From assembly GCA_965196605.1 (NCBI GenBank), contig CBDAKK010000004.1:1-64000 (forward strand): a DNA stretch of 64,000 nt. Reading direction: 5' to 3'. Of this stretch, positions 39,754 to 48,687 are shown piece by piece (position 1 is the stretch's first letter; the number at the start of each line of letters is the position of its first letter). The notes beneath the pieces were generated by a model. That model searched no databases. It was not told the DNA's origin and worked only from the letters and a program-made list of their open reading frames with translations. Source of the stretch: CBDAKK01 sp965196605. GTDB taxonomy: Bacteria > Spirochaetota > Spirochaetia > WTKD01 > G963693115. The translations under genes were made by a program, and so were the position numbers.

Positions 39754-39895
39754 GTGTTTTATTATAATTTAGTTTTAGTATTTTGCCGTATGTACCGATT
39801 AAAAATATAGGCTTGACATATGGTTTTTTTGAAAAAATTTACTATACATTATTTATAAACAAAATTTATACTAAAAAAAATTAATTGGAGGCGTC

Positions 39896-40927
39896 ATGAA
39901 AACGATATATTATTTAAAGAAATTCATTACTTATTTTGCAATAAGTGTGATGAGTGTGCTGGTAGCAGCGGGGTGCGCATCTGCGCCGAGCCCTACAAAA
40001 ACAAGCACAAAGGCAAATTCAAAAACCGTACAATTGGTAGAAAAATTTGTACTAGATGGACATATTCGTGGAGCGCAAGGGCTTTCTTTCAGCCCTATTC
40101 AGCCCTATCTCGCCTCAGGAGGTTGGGACAACCACATATTTGTATGGAATTATAATGACGGTAGCCAGTTTTTGAAAATAGCCGATGCGCACAGAAGTGA
40201 CGTTATATCACTTGCCTATGATAGCAAGGAAAACTTTTTTGTCTCTGCAGGATTGGATAGAACCATAAAGGCCTGGGATGCGAGCACGGGAAGAGGCATT
40301 AAAATTTTTAGAGGCTTCAAACACAATGTTATAGGCGTGGATATATACAGAGATGGAGAAGACATATGGGTTGCAGGCTCTGTTTTGACGGGCGAAGTTG
40401 TCGTTTTAAACTACAAGACAGGTAAACGCTACGCTACGTTTTGGCACTCATCGTACGCTACCAATGTGGCGTTTAGCCCCGACGGTACGACCCTTGCCTC
40501 CACGGGCAATGACCAAGTAGTGTATTTGTGGGACTTGGCAAGCAAAAAAGCCATAAGAAAATTTGAGGGCCACACGGCGAAAGTCAACACGGTTGCTTTT
40601 AGCCCCGACGGAACGCGCATAGCCTCCGGCTCTTGGGACAACACGGTACGCATATGGGAAGTTGCAACAGGTAAGGAAATTTACAACTTTGCTTCTTTTC
40701 ACACAGACGCCGTGGAGCAGGTGCAATTTTCACCTACCGGTGCCTTTCTCGTGAGTGGCGCGCGTGATGGCTTTGTCAATATTTTTGACGTTGACACAGG
40801 AGAAAACATTGTGCAATACGATACGGGGAACATTCGCGTGTACAACGTCATATTTAGCAAAGACGCAAGTAAAATTGCAGTTACGGGTTATGATCACATG
40901 GTGCGAGTATATGATTTGACTCGATAA
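39896..40927 (+). CDS. WD40-repeat lipoprotein
   Basis: 343 residues. The signal peptide ends VLVAAGC, a lipobox with cysteine at about residue 27. Seven WD40 blades fill the rest, for example IWEVATGKEI, VYLWDLASKKAIRKFEGHTA and FSPDGTRIASGSWDNTVRIW. The sixth repeat is less regular. WD40 lipoproteins act as envelope scaffolds. RBS TTGGAGGCGTC; a TTGACA at 39813 may be part of its promoter. A strong terminator follows at 40951. Confidence 0.88.
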   Translation: MKTIYYLKKFITYFAISVMSVLVAAGCASAPSPTKTSTKANSKTVQLVEKFVLDGHIRGAQGLSFSPIQPYLASGGWDNHIFVWNYNDGSQFLKIADAHRSDVISLAYDSKENFFVSAGLDRTIKAWDASTGRGIKIFRGFKHNVIGVDIYRDGEDIWVAGSVLTGEVVVLNYKTGKRYATFWHSSYATNVAFSPDGTTLASTGNDQVVYLWDLASKKAIRKFEGHTAKVNTVAFSPDGTRIASGSWDNTVRIWEVATGKEIYNFASFHTDAVEQVQFSPTGAFLVSGARDGFVNIFDVDTGENIVQYDTGNIRVYNVIFSKDASKIAVTGYDHMVRVYDLTR

Positions 40928-40950
40928 TTCAAAGTTTCATTAATGCATTC

Positions 40951-40986
40951 AAGGCATCTTCATATTGTGAAGATGCCTTTTTTTTG
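40951..40986 (+). terminator. Rho-independent terminator after the WD40 gene
   Basis: Arms AAGGCATCTTCA and TGAAGATGCCTT form a perfect 12-bp stem with a 5-base loop and are followed by eight T residues. Confidence 0.95.
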
Positions 40987-41605
40987 GCTGTGTGAAAAAT
41001 TGAGAAACGCCACATAAAACACTTTGGCATAAGGTTGAGAACATTTAAAGTGCTGGGTTACGTGTGTAGCTACCATTCGTATCTATATGCTAAAAGCTAC
41101 AGCCTTTCAAGCCGCCCGCCATTATGCGTGCCTAGCCTTGTAAATCCCAAATAACTTCTTTATCTCGTACTATTTCTTATTAAAAATTTTGCGTTTTAAT
41201 GCTGCTCATGTGCAGTGTTAAAGCACAAAATTGCGAATCTATATGCATGGCCGCTGTTTTAAAACGCGCCATTACAGCGGGCGCTTGTTGGCAATAACAC
41301 TCTCTTATTTACAGAATATTTTATTTTTATTTTCTGAAAATTTATTTTTTATTCTTTTTATTTAATTTTCATTCTATTTTTCTTAAATAGACAAAATTAT
41401 AAATTAATACTATTTTTTTGCTTGAAAAAATATTTATTTGTACTATACTATTGTAGTGACGAGAACTTAAATATGACTAAAAAAACAATTAAAAGGAGGT
41501 GCGACATGAAATATGTGCATATTCCACCATAATAACATACACAAGCTTTATATAAGTCAAAGATGCATAGGCAATTTCGCAAACGTATAAAAAAGGAGTA
41601 ACAAT
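40987..41605. other. AT-rich intergenic region upstream of the broken amidase
   Basis: No protein gene longer than about 20 codons is visible. The first 300 bp look featureless. A promoter lies at 41422-41449 (TTGAAA, 16-base spacer, TATACT). It is followed by a very strong Shine-Dalgarno (AAAAGGAGGT) before an eight-codon frame at 41506-41532, MKYVHIPP, which could be a leader peptide. About 70 bases later AAAAAAGGAG starts the amidase. Confidence 0.6.
41506..41532 (+). CDS. Possible leader peptide (8 codons)
   Basis: MKYVHIPP follows AGGAGGT with a 5-base spacer, the best RBS in the host part, and ends TAATAA. A longer in-frame start (ATG 41473) would give 19 residues. It lies between promoter and amidase gene. 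A regulatory leader or a remnant of a deleted gene are both possible. Confidence 0.3.
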   Translation: MKYVHIPP

Positions 41606-42408
41606 ATGAAATACACAATACGTAATAAACAATCGCAGTCTTATGACAAAGGCAGAAATGGCGAAGGTATTTCTTCGTTAATTTTGCACTATACAGCAGC
41701 AAGCTTTACGACATCATTAAATGTTTTAGTAAATAAAATATACAAGCAAGCACGCATTATCTTGTTCCTGACCCTACGGAACAATCGTATCCTGAGAAGG
41801 AACTTATGATATTTCAATTGGTAGATGAACAAGACACGGCGTGGCATGCAGGAAGAAGCGCGTGGAAAGACATACATCGTTTGAATCAGCATTCCATTGG
41901 TATTGAAATCGTCAATCTTGCATCCAAGGATGCAAAGGGCGTGTTTACTTTTCCCGAGTACAACGATGAGCAAATTGAAGCAGTCATAGAGTTGTGTCGC
42001 GACATTCTAAGGCGCAATCCCGACATTTATTCTACGCAGATTCTTGGTCATTCCGATATTTCTCCGGGCAGAAAACACGACCCAGGCCCGAAATTTCCGT
42101 GGAAAAAACTTTATGACCATGGGATAGGCGCTTGGTATGATGAAGATACTAAAAGAAAATATGAAGAAGAATACAGTAAAGAAGGAATTCCTCAAGGCAT
42201 AGAATTTGTGCAAAGACAGCTTAAGGAATATGGCTACAAGATTGACGTAACGTATACATGGGATGCTCAAACAAGCCATGTTGTAGAAGCATTTCAAATG
42301 CACTTTAGGCCTCACAATGTTAGTAAAGCCGTCGACTACGAAACTGCTGCAATTCTAAGCGCTCTTGTGGAAAAATACAAAACAAAAAACGTATGTATGT
42401 ACGCATAA
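41606..42408 (+). pseudogene. N-acetylmuramoyl-L-alanine amidase (Amidase_2) with frameshift
   Basis: Two frames make up one enzyme. The first (41606) gives GISSLILHYTAASFTTSLNV with the first zinc histidine, then loses sense after VNKI at about 41735-41745. The second gives QASTHYLVPDPTEQSYPEKE, VDEQDTAWHAGRSAW, SIGIEIVN and LGHSDISPGRKHDPGPKFPW with the remaining zinc and catalytic residues. A C-terminal peptidoglycan-binding-like domain follows (QRQLKEYGYKIDVTYTWDAQ, VVEAFQMHFRP). A -1 shift, as by loss of one base, joins them. It resembles AmiD-type wall recycling enzymes. The second part has its own ATG 41806 but would lack a zinc ligand. A sequencing error is possible. Confidence 0.85.
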
Positions 42409-42555
42409 TATCGTAGTGAAAGCTTATATACTAAGGAGTTTTGTTTATTGTTTGCTACACATGTACGCATGCAGTGTCTCACACTATACTTTTAAACCCT
42501 AGGGGACGTTTACGTCCTTGAGGGTTTTTACATGTTATGCAGTGTAATGCCACAT

Positions 42556-43596
42556 TCACGCGTCTGCGCTTTGCATTATGGCAATAATATCGTAGAGCAT
42601 CTTGCTCACTAAAAGTTGCTGATGCCGCGCGCTTGATCCACTGCGCAACGCAATGTCTGCGGCAGTGCATAGACCCAGCATGTTTTGCAGCGCAGCAAGG
42701 GAGAGATTAGCAATAAAGTCTTTGTACTGATTGTGTACCGTGTACCCACCGCGTATTTTCAAAAGTGCACATGCATTTTTCACGCTCATACCGTGCAAGC
42801 ATTGTTCGCTTATGCGCACCGTGTTTTTTATTTGATAGATTAAGCCCGCTACAATTGCTACGAGGCTTTCTTGAGAACGCATGAGCGTTGCGAGTATGTC
42901 TATGGCATTTTCATAGCGACGCACGGAAAGCATGGCAAACAGAGAAAAAACACTCTCGGATTTATAATGCGCTATCCATGCTTCTATAGACTCTTTTTCT
43001 ACAACCACCTTTTTTGTAGCTGCAACATGCGATTTCTCGGAAACTTCTTTAGAAGTGCTTTGTACACGCACATGCTGCGCTATGGAATTCAGTATCATAT
43101 CAAGTTCATGCGTATGTTCTGCCCCAAGGTGCACAATGAGGTCCACGGCGTCAGGATGCAAATGTATGTGTAGCGCGCGCGCACGTTCAAAAACATATTC
43201 CGAATAATCTGATTCTGAGAGTTTCCAAAATATTTTTTTATTTTTTTTGGGAATGAGATTTTCCAAAGCGGCAGGGAGTTTGTAGTTATCACCGCGCAGT
43301 ATAACGAAGACTTCTTCACTACTTTGCTTACACGCAGCAGCAATTTTTGTGCAGACTGCGGCGCTGGCTTTGTCCATAGAATGAACCACAATGATTTTAT
43401 AGCGCACAAATAGGGCGGACGAAAGCACCTCGTCTACAATACTCTGAATCTCATCTTCGCCTATAAAAAAAGACGCATTGTGAATTTCCGCATCAGCGTC
43501 TTCTTTTTGTATACGCTTACTAATGTCTGTTCGTATCTCTTGGTATGCGCGTTCTTGTTGCCCAAGTTCAGTCCCGCCGAGAAACCATATGTTCAT
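42556..43596 (-). CDS. holA: DNA polymerase III delta subunit
   Basis: About 346 residues from ATG 43596 (MNIWFLGGTELGQQERAYQE). The N-terminal AAA-like domain lacks a true Walker motif, as in HolA; SSALFVRYKIIVVHSMDKAS and VFVILRGDNYKLPAALENLI match the delta subunit, and the C-terminal collar domain is helical (LSLAALQNMLGLCTAADIAL). Delta opens the sliding clamp within the clamp loader; dnaX is at 53-55 kb. The insert with VVVEKESIEAWIAHY is typical. Similarity is moderate, as usual for HolA. Confidence 0.8.
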   Translation of the reverse strand: MNIWFLGGTELGQQERAYQEIRTDISKRIQKEDADAEIHNASFFIGEDEIQSIVDEVLSSALFVRYKIIVVHSMDKASAAVCTKIAAACKQSSEEVFVILRGDNYKLPAALENLIPKKNKKIFWKLSESDYSEYVFERARALHIHLHPDAVDLIVHLGAEHTHELDMILNSIAQHVRVQSTSKEVSEKSHVAATKKVVVEKESIEAWIAHYKSESVFSLFAMLSVRRYENAIDILATLMRSQESLVAIVAGLIYQIKNTVRISEQCLHGMSVKNACALLKIRGGYTVHNQYKDFIANLSLAALQNMLGLCTAADIALRSGSSARHQQLLVSKMLYDIIAIMQSADA

Positions 43597-43615
43597 ATAA
43601 ACCCTACCATGAAAC

Positions 43616-43891
43616 TTATTCCGTAGGGGTAAACTTATTATCAAACAGCGCCTTTATTTCTGCAACCACTTTTTCTTCATCATCGCCCTCAGCGCGCACT
43701 ACAATATCTGTGCCATAACCTGCCCCTAAGGTCATCACGCCCATAATGGACTTTGCATTTATCATGTTGTTCTCCGTACCTATGTACACCTCACACGAAT
43801 ACTTTGAAGCAATCTTAACTATCATTGAAGAAGGGCGAGCATGGAGTCCCGCCTTATTTTGTATTGTTACCCGAGTCTCTGCCATTTTCAT
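43616..43891 (-). CDS. ptsH: HPr phosphocarrier protein
   Basis: 91 residues. H17 in NKAGLHARPSS is the site phosphorylated by enzyme I; the regulatory serine 48 lies in NAKSIMGVMTLGAGYG. Together with the HPr kinase directly upstream it forms a regulatory pair. In spirochaetes with few or no sugar PTS permeases these proteins are thought to act in regulation. No PTS permease is seen in this window. Confidence 0.95.
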   Translation of the reverse strand: MKMAETRVTIQNKAGLHARPSSMIVKIASKYSCEVYIGTENNMINAKSIMGVMTLGAGYGTDIVVRAEGDDEEKVVAEIKALFDNKFTPTE

Positions 43892-43900
43892 CCCATTGTA

Positions 43901-44842
43901 TCATACAAACGGGTCTTCCTCATGATAACCCATAAACTTCAATCGTTGTTTTATTACCGCCGTTTCTACAAGGAGCGGAATGTTTCTGCCAACTTTCACC
44001 GGTATTGAAACATAGGGTATCTTGACTCCCATTATGCTCGTAAATTGTTCTCTCTCAATTCTATCGAGATTTGATTCATAGTCGGGGCTCCACTCTTCCA
44101 TGTTCACTATCATGTTTAAGGCCTTACTTTTTAGCATGACGTTGATGCCAAACATTTGTGGCAAATTGATAATGCCCATGCCACGTATTTCTAGGTGATG
44201 CTTGTAATGAGAGGCATCGGGGGAGCGTCCTATTACCGTAGATTCATCTATGCGCTCTAAGAGCACCACGTCATCAGCTATGAGCTTGTTAAACCCGCGC
44301 TCTAATATGCCCAAAGCACTTTCGCTTTTTCCAACGCCGCTCTTTCCCGTTATCAACACGCCTAAGTCGCGTATGTCCATAAACACGCCGTGAACCAATT
44401 CTGTAGGCGCAAAACAGCGGTTTAGCACGCGATACAAGCGCACGCTAAAATCGTAGGTTGAAAGCGTGGTGTAGAGGAGTGGGCAATTATGCTGCTCACA
44501 CAGGTCTACAAACAAGCGCGGGGGCTTGTGCTGTGAAGAACTATGTGAGACAATGCAGCAACCCACCTTGTGTGAAAAAAACTTCTCTAGTATTTTCGCA
44601 AGCTTGTTTTCTTTTTCCAGATCGTGCAAAAACTGTATTTCTCCAAGCCCAAACAAATGCGCGCGGTTTTCACCAAACTGGGCAAACACGCCATTAAGCG
44701 CAAGTCCCGGTCTGTTCAGCGCATTTGTAAGCTTATTTCCAAGCCCCTTGCGTCCGGCAACACATTCAAGGCACAAAGAAATATGGTGTTGCTCCGAGCT
44801 TATAATGAAATCGAGTACGCTAATGGTTTTTTTTACATTCAC
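43901..44842 (-). CDS. hprK: HPr kinase/phosphorylase
   Basis: 313 residues. His151 and its HGVFMD context, Walker A GKSGVGKS at 166-173, the IADDVVLLER acidic segment, the family signature LEIRGMGIINLPQMFG at 217-232 and a C-terminal basic segment are all present. It phosphorylates and dephosphorylates HPr on serine. The stop is nine bases from the ptsH start; the start overlaps the rpoN stop. The three genes therefore form one transcript. Confidence 0.95.
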   Translation of the reverse strand: MNVKKTISVLDFIISSEQHHISLCLECVAGRKGLGNKLTNALNRPGLALNGVFAQFGENRAHLFGLGEIQFLHDLEKENKLAKILEKFFSHKVGCCIVSHSSSQHKPPRLFVDLCEQHNCPLLYTTLSTYDFSVRLYRVLNRCFAPTELVHGVFMDIRDLGVLITGKSGVGKSESALGILERGFNKLIADDVVLLERIDESTVIGRSPDASHYKHHLEIRGMGIINLPQMFGINVMLKSKALNMIVNMEEWSPDYESNLDRIEREQFTSIMGVKIPYVSIPVKVGRNIPLLVETAVIKQRLKFMGYHEEDPFV

Positions 44843-46176
44843 GCGTACTCCTCCAATTTTTTTCGATACTTTGCAACCGTACGCCTCGCTATGCTTATTC
44901 CTTGTTCTGACAGTAGCTCTGCTATTTTTTCATCGCTGGGACGCTTGTCAGAAAATTGACTCAGTATTTTTTGTATGGCCTTTTGAATCTTATCGGTACT
45001 TGCATCGGTTGCTCCAACGCTATGCGAAAGAAAATGCTTTATTTCAAAAATTCCGCGCGGCGTCTGAATGTACTTGCCCGTTACCACACGCGAAATAGTC
45101 GACTCATTAAGATCTAATGCTGTCGCTATTTCTTTACGCGTCAAAGGATGCAAGTATTCTTGCTTTTCAGTGAAAAAATCCAGTTGAGTATGTGCAATAA
45201 ATGCAACAACCTTTTCCAAGGAATAGCGCCTATACTCAAGTCCTGTGATAAACAGCTGAGCAGCTTGAACACATTGATTGGCAAAATCTGCAATGCTCTT
45301 ATCATCGCTATTCGCTATTTCCTGTATATCTTGTTTTATATCGAGAATTGGAATAATATCATTATTTACCCGTACTTCTACCGAGCCTTCATCCGAAATA
45401 AGAATAAGGGCATCCGGTATTATGTACATTTCTGATTGCGATGTGAAATGCGAGTTATAAGCAAGACCGGGATATGGTGTTATCTGGTGGAAATAGTGTT
45501 TCAAGTCGTCACGAGCGAGATATTGTGCCAATTCTTTTTTCTCTGTAGCGTTTGGGGTATCTCCAGCGATGAGCGCCATACACTTATTGAGTGCCGTTTT
45601 ATGTTGCTCTGGTATTTCTAAATGCTCAATTTGTACCGTGAGAGACTCCATAACGCCCGAGGTGGCGCAGCCTATGGGGTCACACATTTGAATAACACGT
45701 AAAACTTTTTGTATTATTTCATCGCTTGCGTGCTCTATATCACTGCAAAGCTCTTGTGGAGCGCTTGTATAAAATCCCTGTTCATTGAGGTTGGCAATAA
45801 TACGCTCGCCTATTGTGAGCTCAAGTTCATCGTCAATTTCTAAATTCAATTGTTGAAGTAAGTACTCCGCAAGTGTTTTAGGGCTTACCAAGAGGCTTTC
45901 TATAAATTCAAAGCGCTGGTTTGCATCATCCCCCGAATATTTTTCATATTGTATAGCTTCAATACTCTCATAATTTGGGTCTTCTTGTATTTCAAGCGCA
46001 GGGTTTTCCGTTACTTCGCGCAAAACATCGTTGCGCAATTCGGTTACTGTTTGTGAGAGCAACACTACGTTGCGCGCCAGCTGCTGCGTAAAAGTTATTT
46101 GTTGAGTTTGTCCTTGTCTTTTACGTATTTCAGTGGCTATATATGACTGCATGTCGTTATTATAATACCTTGGCAC
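44839..46176 (-). CDS. rpoN: RNA polymerase sigma-54 factor
   Basis: 445 residues. The glutamine-rich region I (QITFTQQLARNVVLLSQTVT), the core-binding region and the DNA-binding domain with LDLNESTISRVVTGKYIQTP (HTH) and the RpoN box ARRTVAKYRKKL near the C-terminus are clear. It directs transcription from -24/-12 promoters with activator ATPases. ATG 46152 (MQSYIATEIRKRQ) is an alternative start. It lies upstream of hprK and ptsH, as in many bacteria where rpoN neighbours encode PTS-type regulators. Confidence 0.93.
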   Translation of the reverse strand: MPRYYNNDMQSYIATEIRKRQGQTQQITFTQQLARNVVLLSQTVTELRNDVLREVTENPALEIQEDPNYESIEAIQYEKYSGDDANQRFEFIESLLVSPKTLAEYLLQQLNLEIDDELELTIGERIIANLNEQGFYTSAPQELCSDIEHASDEIIQKVLRVIQMCDPIGCATSGVMESLTVQIEHLEIPEQHKTALNKCMALIAGDTPNATEKKELAQYLARDDLKHYFHQITPYPGLAYNSHFTSQSEMYIIPDALILISDEGSVEVRVNNDIIPILDIKQDIQEIANSDDKSIADFANQCVQAAQLFITGLEYRRYSLEKVVAFIAHTQLDFFTEKQEYLHPLTRKEIATALDLNESTISRVVTGKYIQTPRGIFEIKHFLSHSVGATDASTDKIQKAIQKILSQFSDKRPSDEKIAELLSEQGISIARRTVAKYRKKLEEYA

Positions 46177-46363
46177 TAAAGCGTTTAATACTCAAAATTT
46201 AGAATCTGGTAGATTCAAGGAAGAAGTGCAGCAGAGAGGGAATAAAAAAATACGGGGCCACTCTATAAGATTGGTAAGTATAAAAAACAGACATTTTTCT
46301 CATAGGATATTTGTTACAGGCTACATCGTTATATCGGATATAATAACTATTGAGAATGGCAAG

Positions 46364-46438
46364 GCTCTCGGTAGCTCAACTGGATAGAGCAATCGCCTCC
46401 TAAGCGATAGGTTACGGGTTCGACTCCCGTCCAGAGCA
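46364..46438 (+). tRNA. tRNA-Arg (CCT) with one extra base in the acceptor stem
   Basis: D arm GCTC/GAGC, anticodon stem ATCGC/GCGAT with loop CTCCTAA (anticodon CCT), T arm ACGGG-TTCGACT-CCCGT and 3' acceptor strand CCAGAGC plus discriminator A are all regular. The 5' strand should read GCTCTGG but reads GCTCTCGG, leaving an unpaired C at 46369. CCA is not encoded. A TATAAT at 46339 probably serves as -10. The extra base is either a real bulge, a mutation or a sequencing error. Confidence 0.9.
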
Positions 46439-46521
46439 AAAATTACTCGTAGCGCATTTTTTAACGCAGCGCTCAGAGAAACGTTTCAGCAAAACCATCA
46501 CATCACTAGAGAGGATCAAGT

Positions 46522-48687
46522 ATGAAAAAGCACATTAAGCCACTTGTTTTTTTAGTTATTTTAGGTGTAATTGTGCTCATGCTGTGGCGCTATAACATTG
46601 GGCGCTATTTTTCGCTTGTATACGTAAAGTCGCAACTCGATGTGTGGCTTGCCTTGGTACAAGAAAACGTTATGATAGTAGCTAGCGTTTTTTTTGCACT
46701 CTACGTGTTGGTAACCGCAGCCTCTATTCCCGGAGCCTTGGTCATGACCCTGCTCGCGGGCGCGCTGTTTGGTTTTGTTGGAGGCGTGGTACTCGTCTCA
46801 TTTGCAAGCACTCTCGGGGCAACCTGTTCATTTTTAGCCGCGCGTTTTTTTTTGCGTAAAAGCATTTCCACTAAATTTAGTACGCAACTTGAAAAAATCA
46901 ACAGGGGCATAGACAAAGAAGGCGCGCTCTACCTCTTTGCTTTACGCCTTATTCCCGTCATTCCCTTCTTTGTCATAAATGTGGTCATGGGGCTTACGCG
47001 CATGCGCCTGCTTACCTACATGGTGATAAGCCAACTCGGCATGTTGGCGGGCACCTGTGCGTATGTAAACATTGGGCGCAGCCTTGCTAGCATTGAAAGC
47101 ATTTCGGGGCTCTTGAGCGCGCGGGTGTTCATCTCTTTTATTGTTCTCGCAATTATTCCAATGCTTTCAAAAAAAATAGTAGATGCCATAAAGGCAGGCC
47201 GCGTGTACAAAAAATTCAAGCACAAGAAGCCGCGAAAATTCGACCTCAACGTTGCCGTCATAGGCGCGGGCTCTGGTGGGCTTATTGCCTCTTACATAGC
47301 CTCGGTAGTACAAGCACGCCTTGCACTTTTTGAAAAAGCCGAAATGGGGGGCGATTGCCTCAACCGAGGCTGCGTACCTTCAAAGACTATTATATCCATC
47401 AGCAAACTCATCTCCGCGCACAAAGAGGGCAAGGCCGTGGGCATTGAATACGCGCGGCCTGTGGTGTCTTTTTCTAAGGTCATGAAGACCATACATGACA
47501 GCATTGCTACTATAGCGCCGCATGATTCAGTGGAACGCTATGAAAAACTGGGGGTGCAATGTGTCAAAGAAGAAGCGAAAATTACCTCCCCGTGGGAAAT
47601 TACAACAAAGACGCGCACTATAACGGCGCGTAGCATTATTATTGCAAGCGGCGCCACGCCACATGTGCCAAAAATAGCGGGGCTGCGTGAGGCCAAGCCG
47701 TTTACCTCTGACACAATATGGTCGCTTACAAAACAGCCGCGCTCCTTGCTGGTACTAGGCGGAGGCCCCATAGGCTGTGAGCTCGCGCATGCCTTTGCCT
47801 TACTTGGTAGCTCAGTGACTGTGGTGCAACGTGCGGAGCAAGTTTTGCACAAAGAAGATGCGGACATTGCCGAGCTTGCGCAAAAAAGCCTTGAAGACGC
47901 CGGGGTTAGCGTGCTCACAAATAGCACGCTACAAGAAGTAAAAAAAAGCAGCTCACGAGTTTCAAAAAAATACACCGCGCTTGTCAAAACTGCGAAAGAA
48001 ACCAAGAACCTCACGTGTGATGCAATAGTGGTTGCAACGGGGCGTACTCCATCGGTACGTGGTCTTGGCTTGGAAGCTTTGGGAATAGACATGAACGAAG
48101 ACGGACGTATTGCCACAGACGAGTATTTACGCACATCCATACCTAATATATATGCCGTGGGTGATGTGACGGGGACGTATCAATTTACTCATGCGGCGGG
48201 GCATATGGCGTGGTACGCAGCCGTAAACGCGCTCTTTGGAAAAATGAAAAAGTTTGCCGTAGATTACCGACTTATTCCCGCCGTTACCTTCTTATCACCT
48301 GAAATAGCGCGCGTAGGCCTCACGGAAGCAGAGGCGCGTAAAAAAGGCATAGCATACGAAGTCACGAAGTACGAGATGAAGGAGCTGGACAGGGCTATTG
48401 CAGAGCGCAAAACCAAAGGCTTTATAAAAGTACTTACCCCGCCTAAAAAAGACACCATACTCGGTGTGGCTGTTGTATCAGAGCGGGGAGGCGAAATATT
48501 GGGTGAGTTTATTCTCGCCATGAAGCACGGCATAGGACTCAATAAAATACTGGGTACCGTGCACCCCTACCCTACCTTTATAGAAGGCGCAAAGGCTTGT
48601 GCGGGACTTTGGAAAAAAGCACATGCTCCGCAAAAATTGCTGAAGATTGTGGGCAAGCTGCTACGAATGGGGCTACAGCAAAAATAG
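46522..48687 (+). CDS. VTT/TVP38-domain membrane protein fused to a pyridine nucleotide-disulphide oxidoreductase
   Basis: 721 residues. The N-terminal ~225 residues are a DedA/TVP38-like (VTT, SNARE-associated) membrane domain with AASIPGALVMTLLAGALFGF and LFALRLIPVIPFFVINVVMG. After a linker comes a flavoenzyme: FAD loop GAGSGG at 248-253, redox pair C279-x4-C284 (GGDCLNRGCVPSK), NAD site LVLGGGPIGCELAHAFALLG, FAD site YAVGDVTGTYQFTHAAGHMA and the C-terminal interface HPYPTFIEGAK. It is related to mercuric and dihydrolipoamide reductases, but lacks the terminal cysteines of MerA. It probably moves electrons to a membrane-linked disulphide or quinone; substrate unknown. Confidence 0.9.
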   Translation: MKKHIKPLVFLVILGVIVLMLWRYNIGRYFSLVYVKSQLDVWLALVQENVMIVASVFFALYVLVTAASIPGALVMTLLAGALFGFVGGVVLVSFASTLGATCSFLAARFFLRKSISTKFSTQLEKINRGIDKEGALYLFALRLIPVIPFFVINVVMGLTRMRLLTYMVISQLGMLAGTCAYVNIGRSLASIESISGLLSARVFISFIVLAIIPMLSKKIVDAIKAGRVYKKFKHKKPRKFDLNVAVIGAGSGGLIASYIASVVQARLALFEKAEMGGDCLNRGCVPSKTIISISKLISAHKEGKAVGIEYARPVVSFSKVMKTIHDSIATIAPHDSVERYEKLGVQCVKEEAKITSPWEITTKTRTITARSIIIASGATPHVPKIAGLREAKPFTSDTIWSLTKQPRSLLVLGGGPIGCELAHAFALLGSSVTVVQRAEQVLHKEDADIAELAQKSLEDAGVSVLTNSTLQEVKKSSSRVSKKYTALVKTAKETKNLTCDAIVVATGRTPSVRGLGLEALGIDMNEDGRIATDEYLRTSIPNIYAVGDVTGTYQFTHAAGHMAWYAAVNALFGKMKKFAVDYRLIPAVTFLSPEIARVGLTEAEARKKGIAYEVTKYEMKELDRAIAERKTKGFIKVLTPPKKDTILGVAVVSERGGEILGEFILAMKHGIGLNKILGTVHPYPTFIEGAKACAGLWKKAHAPQKLLKIVGKLLRMGLQQK

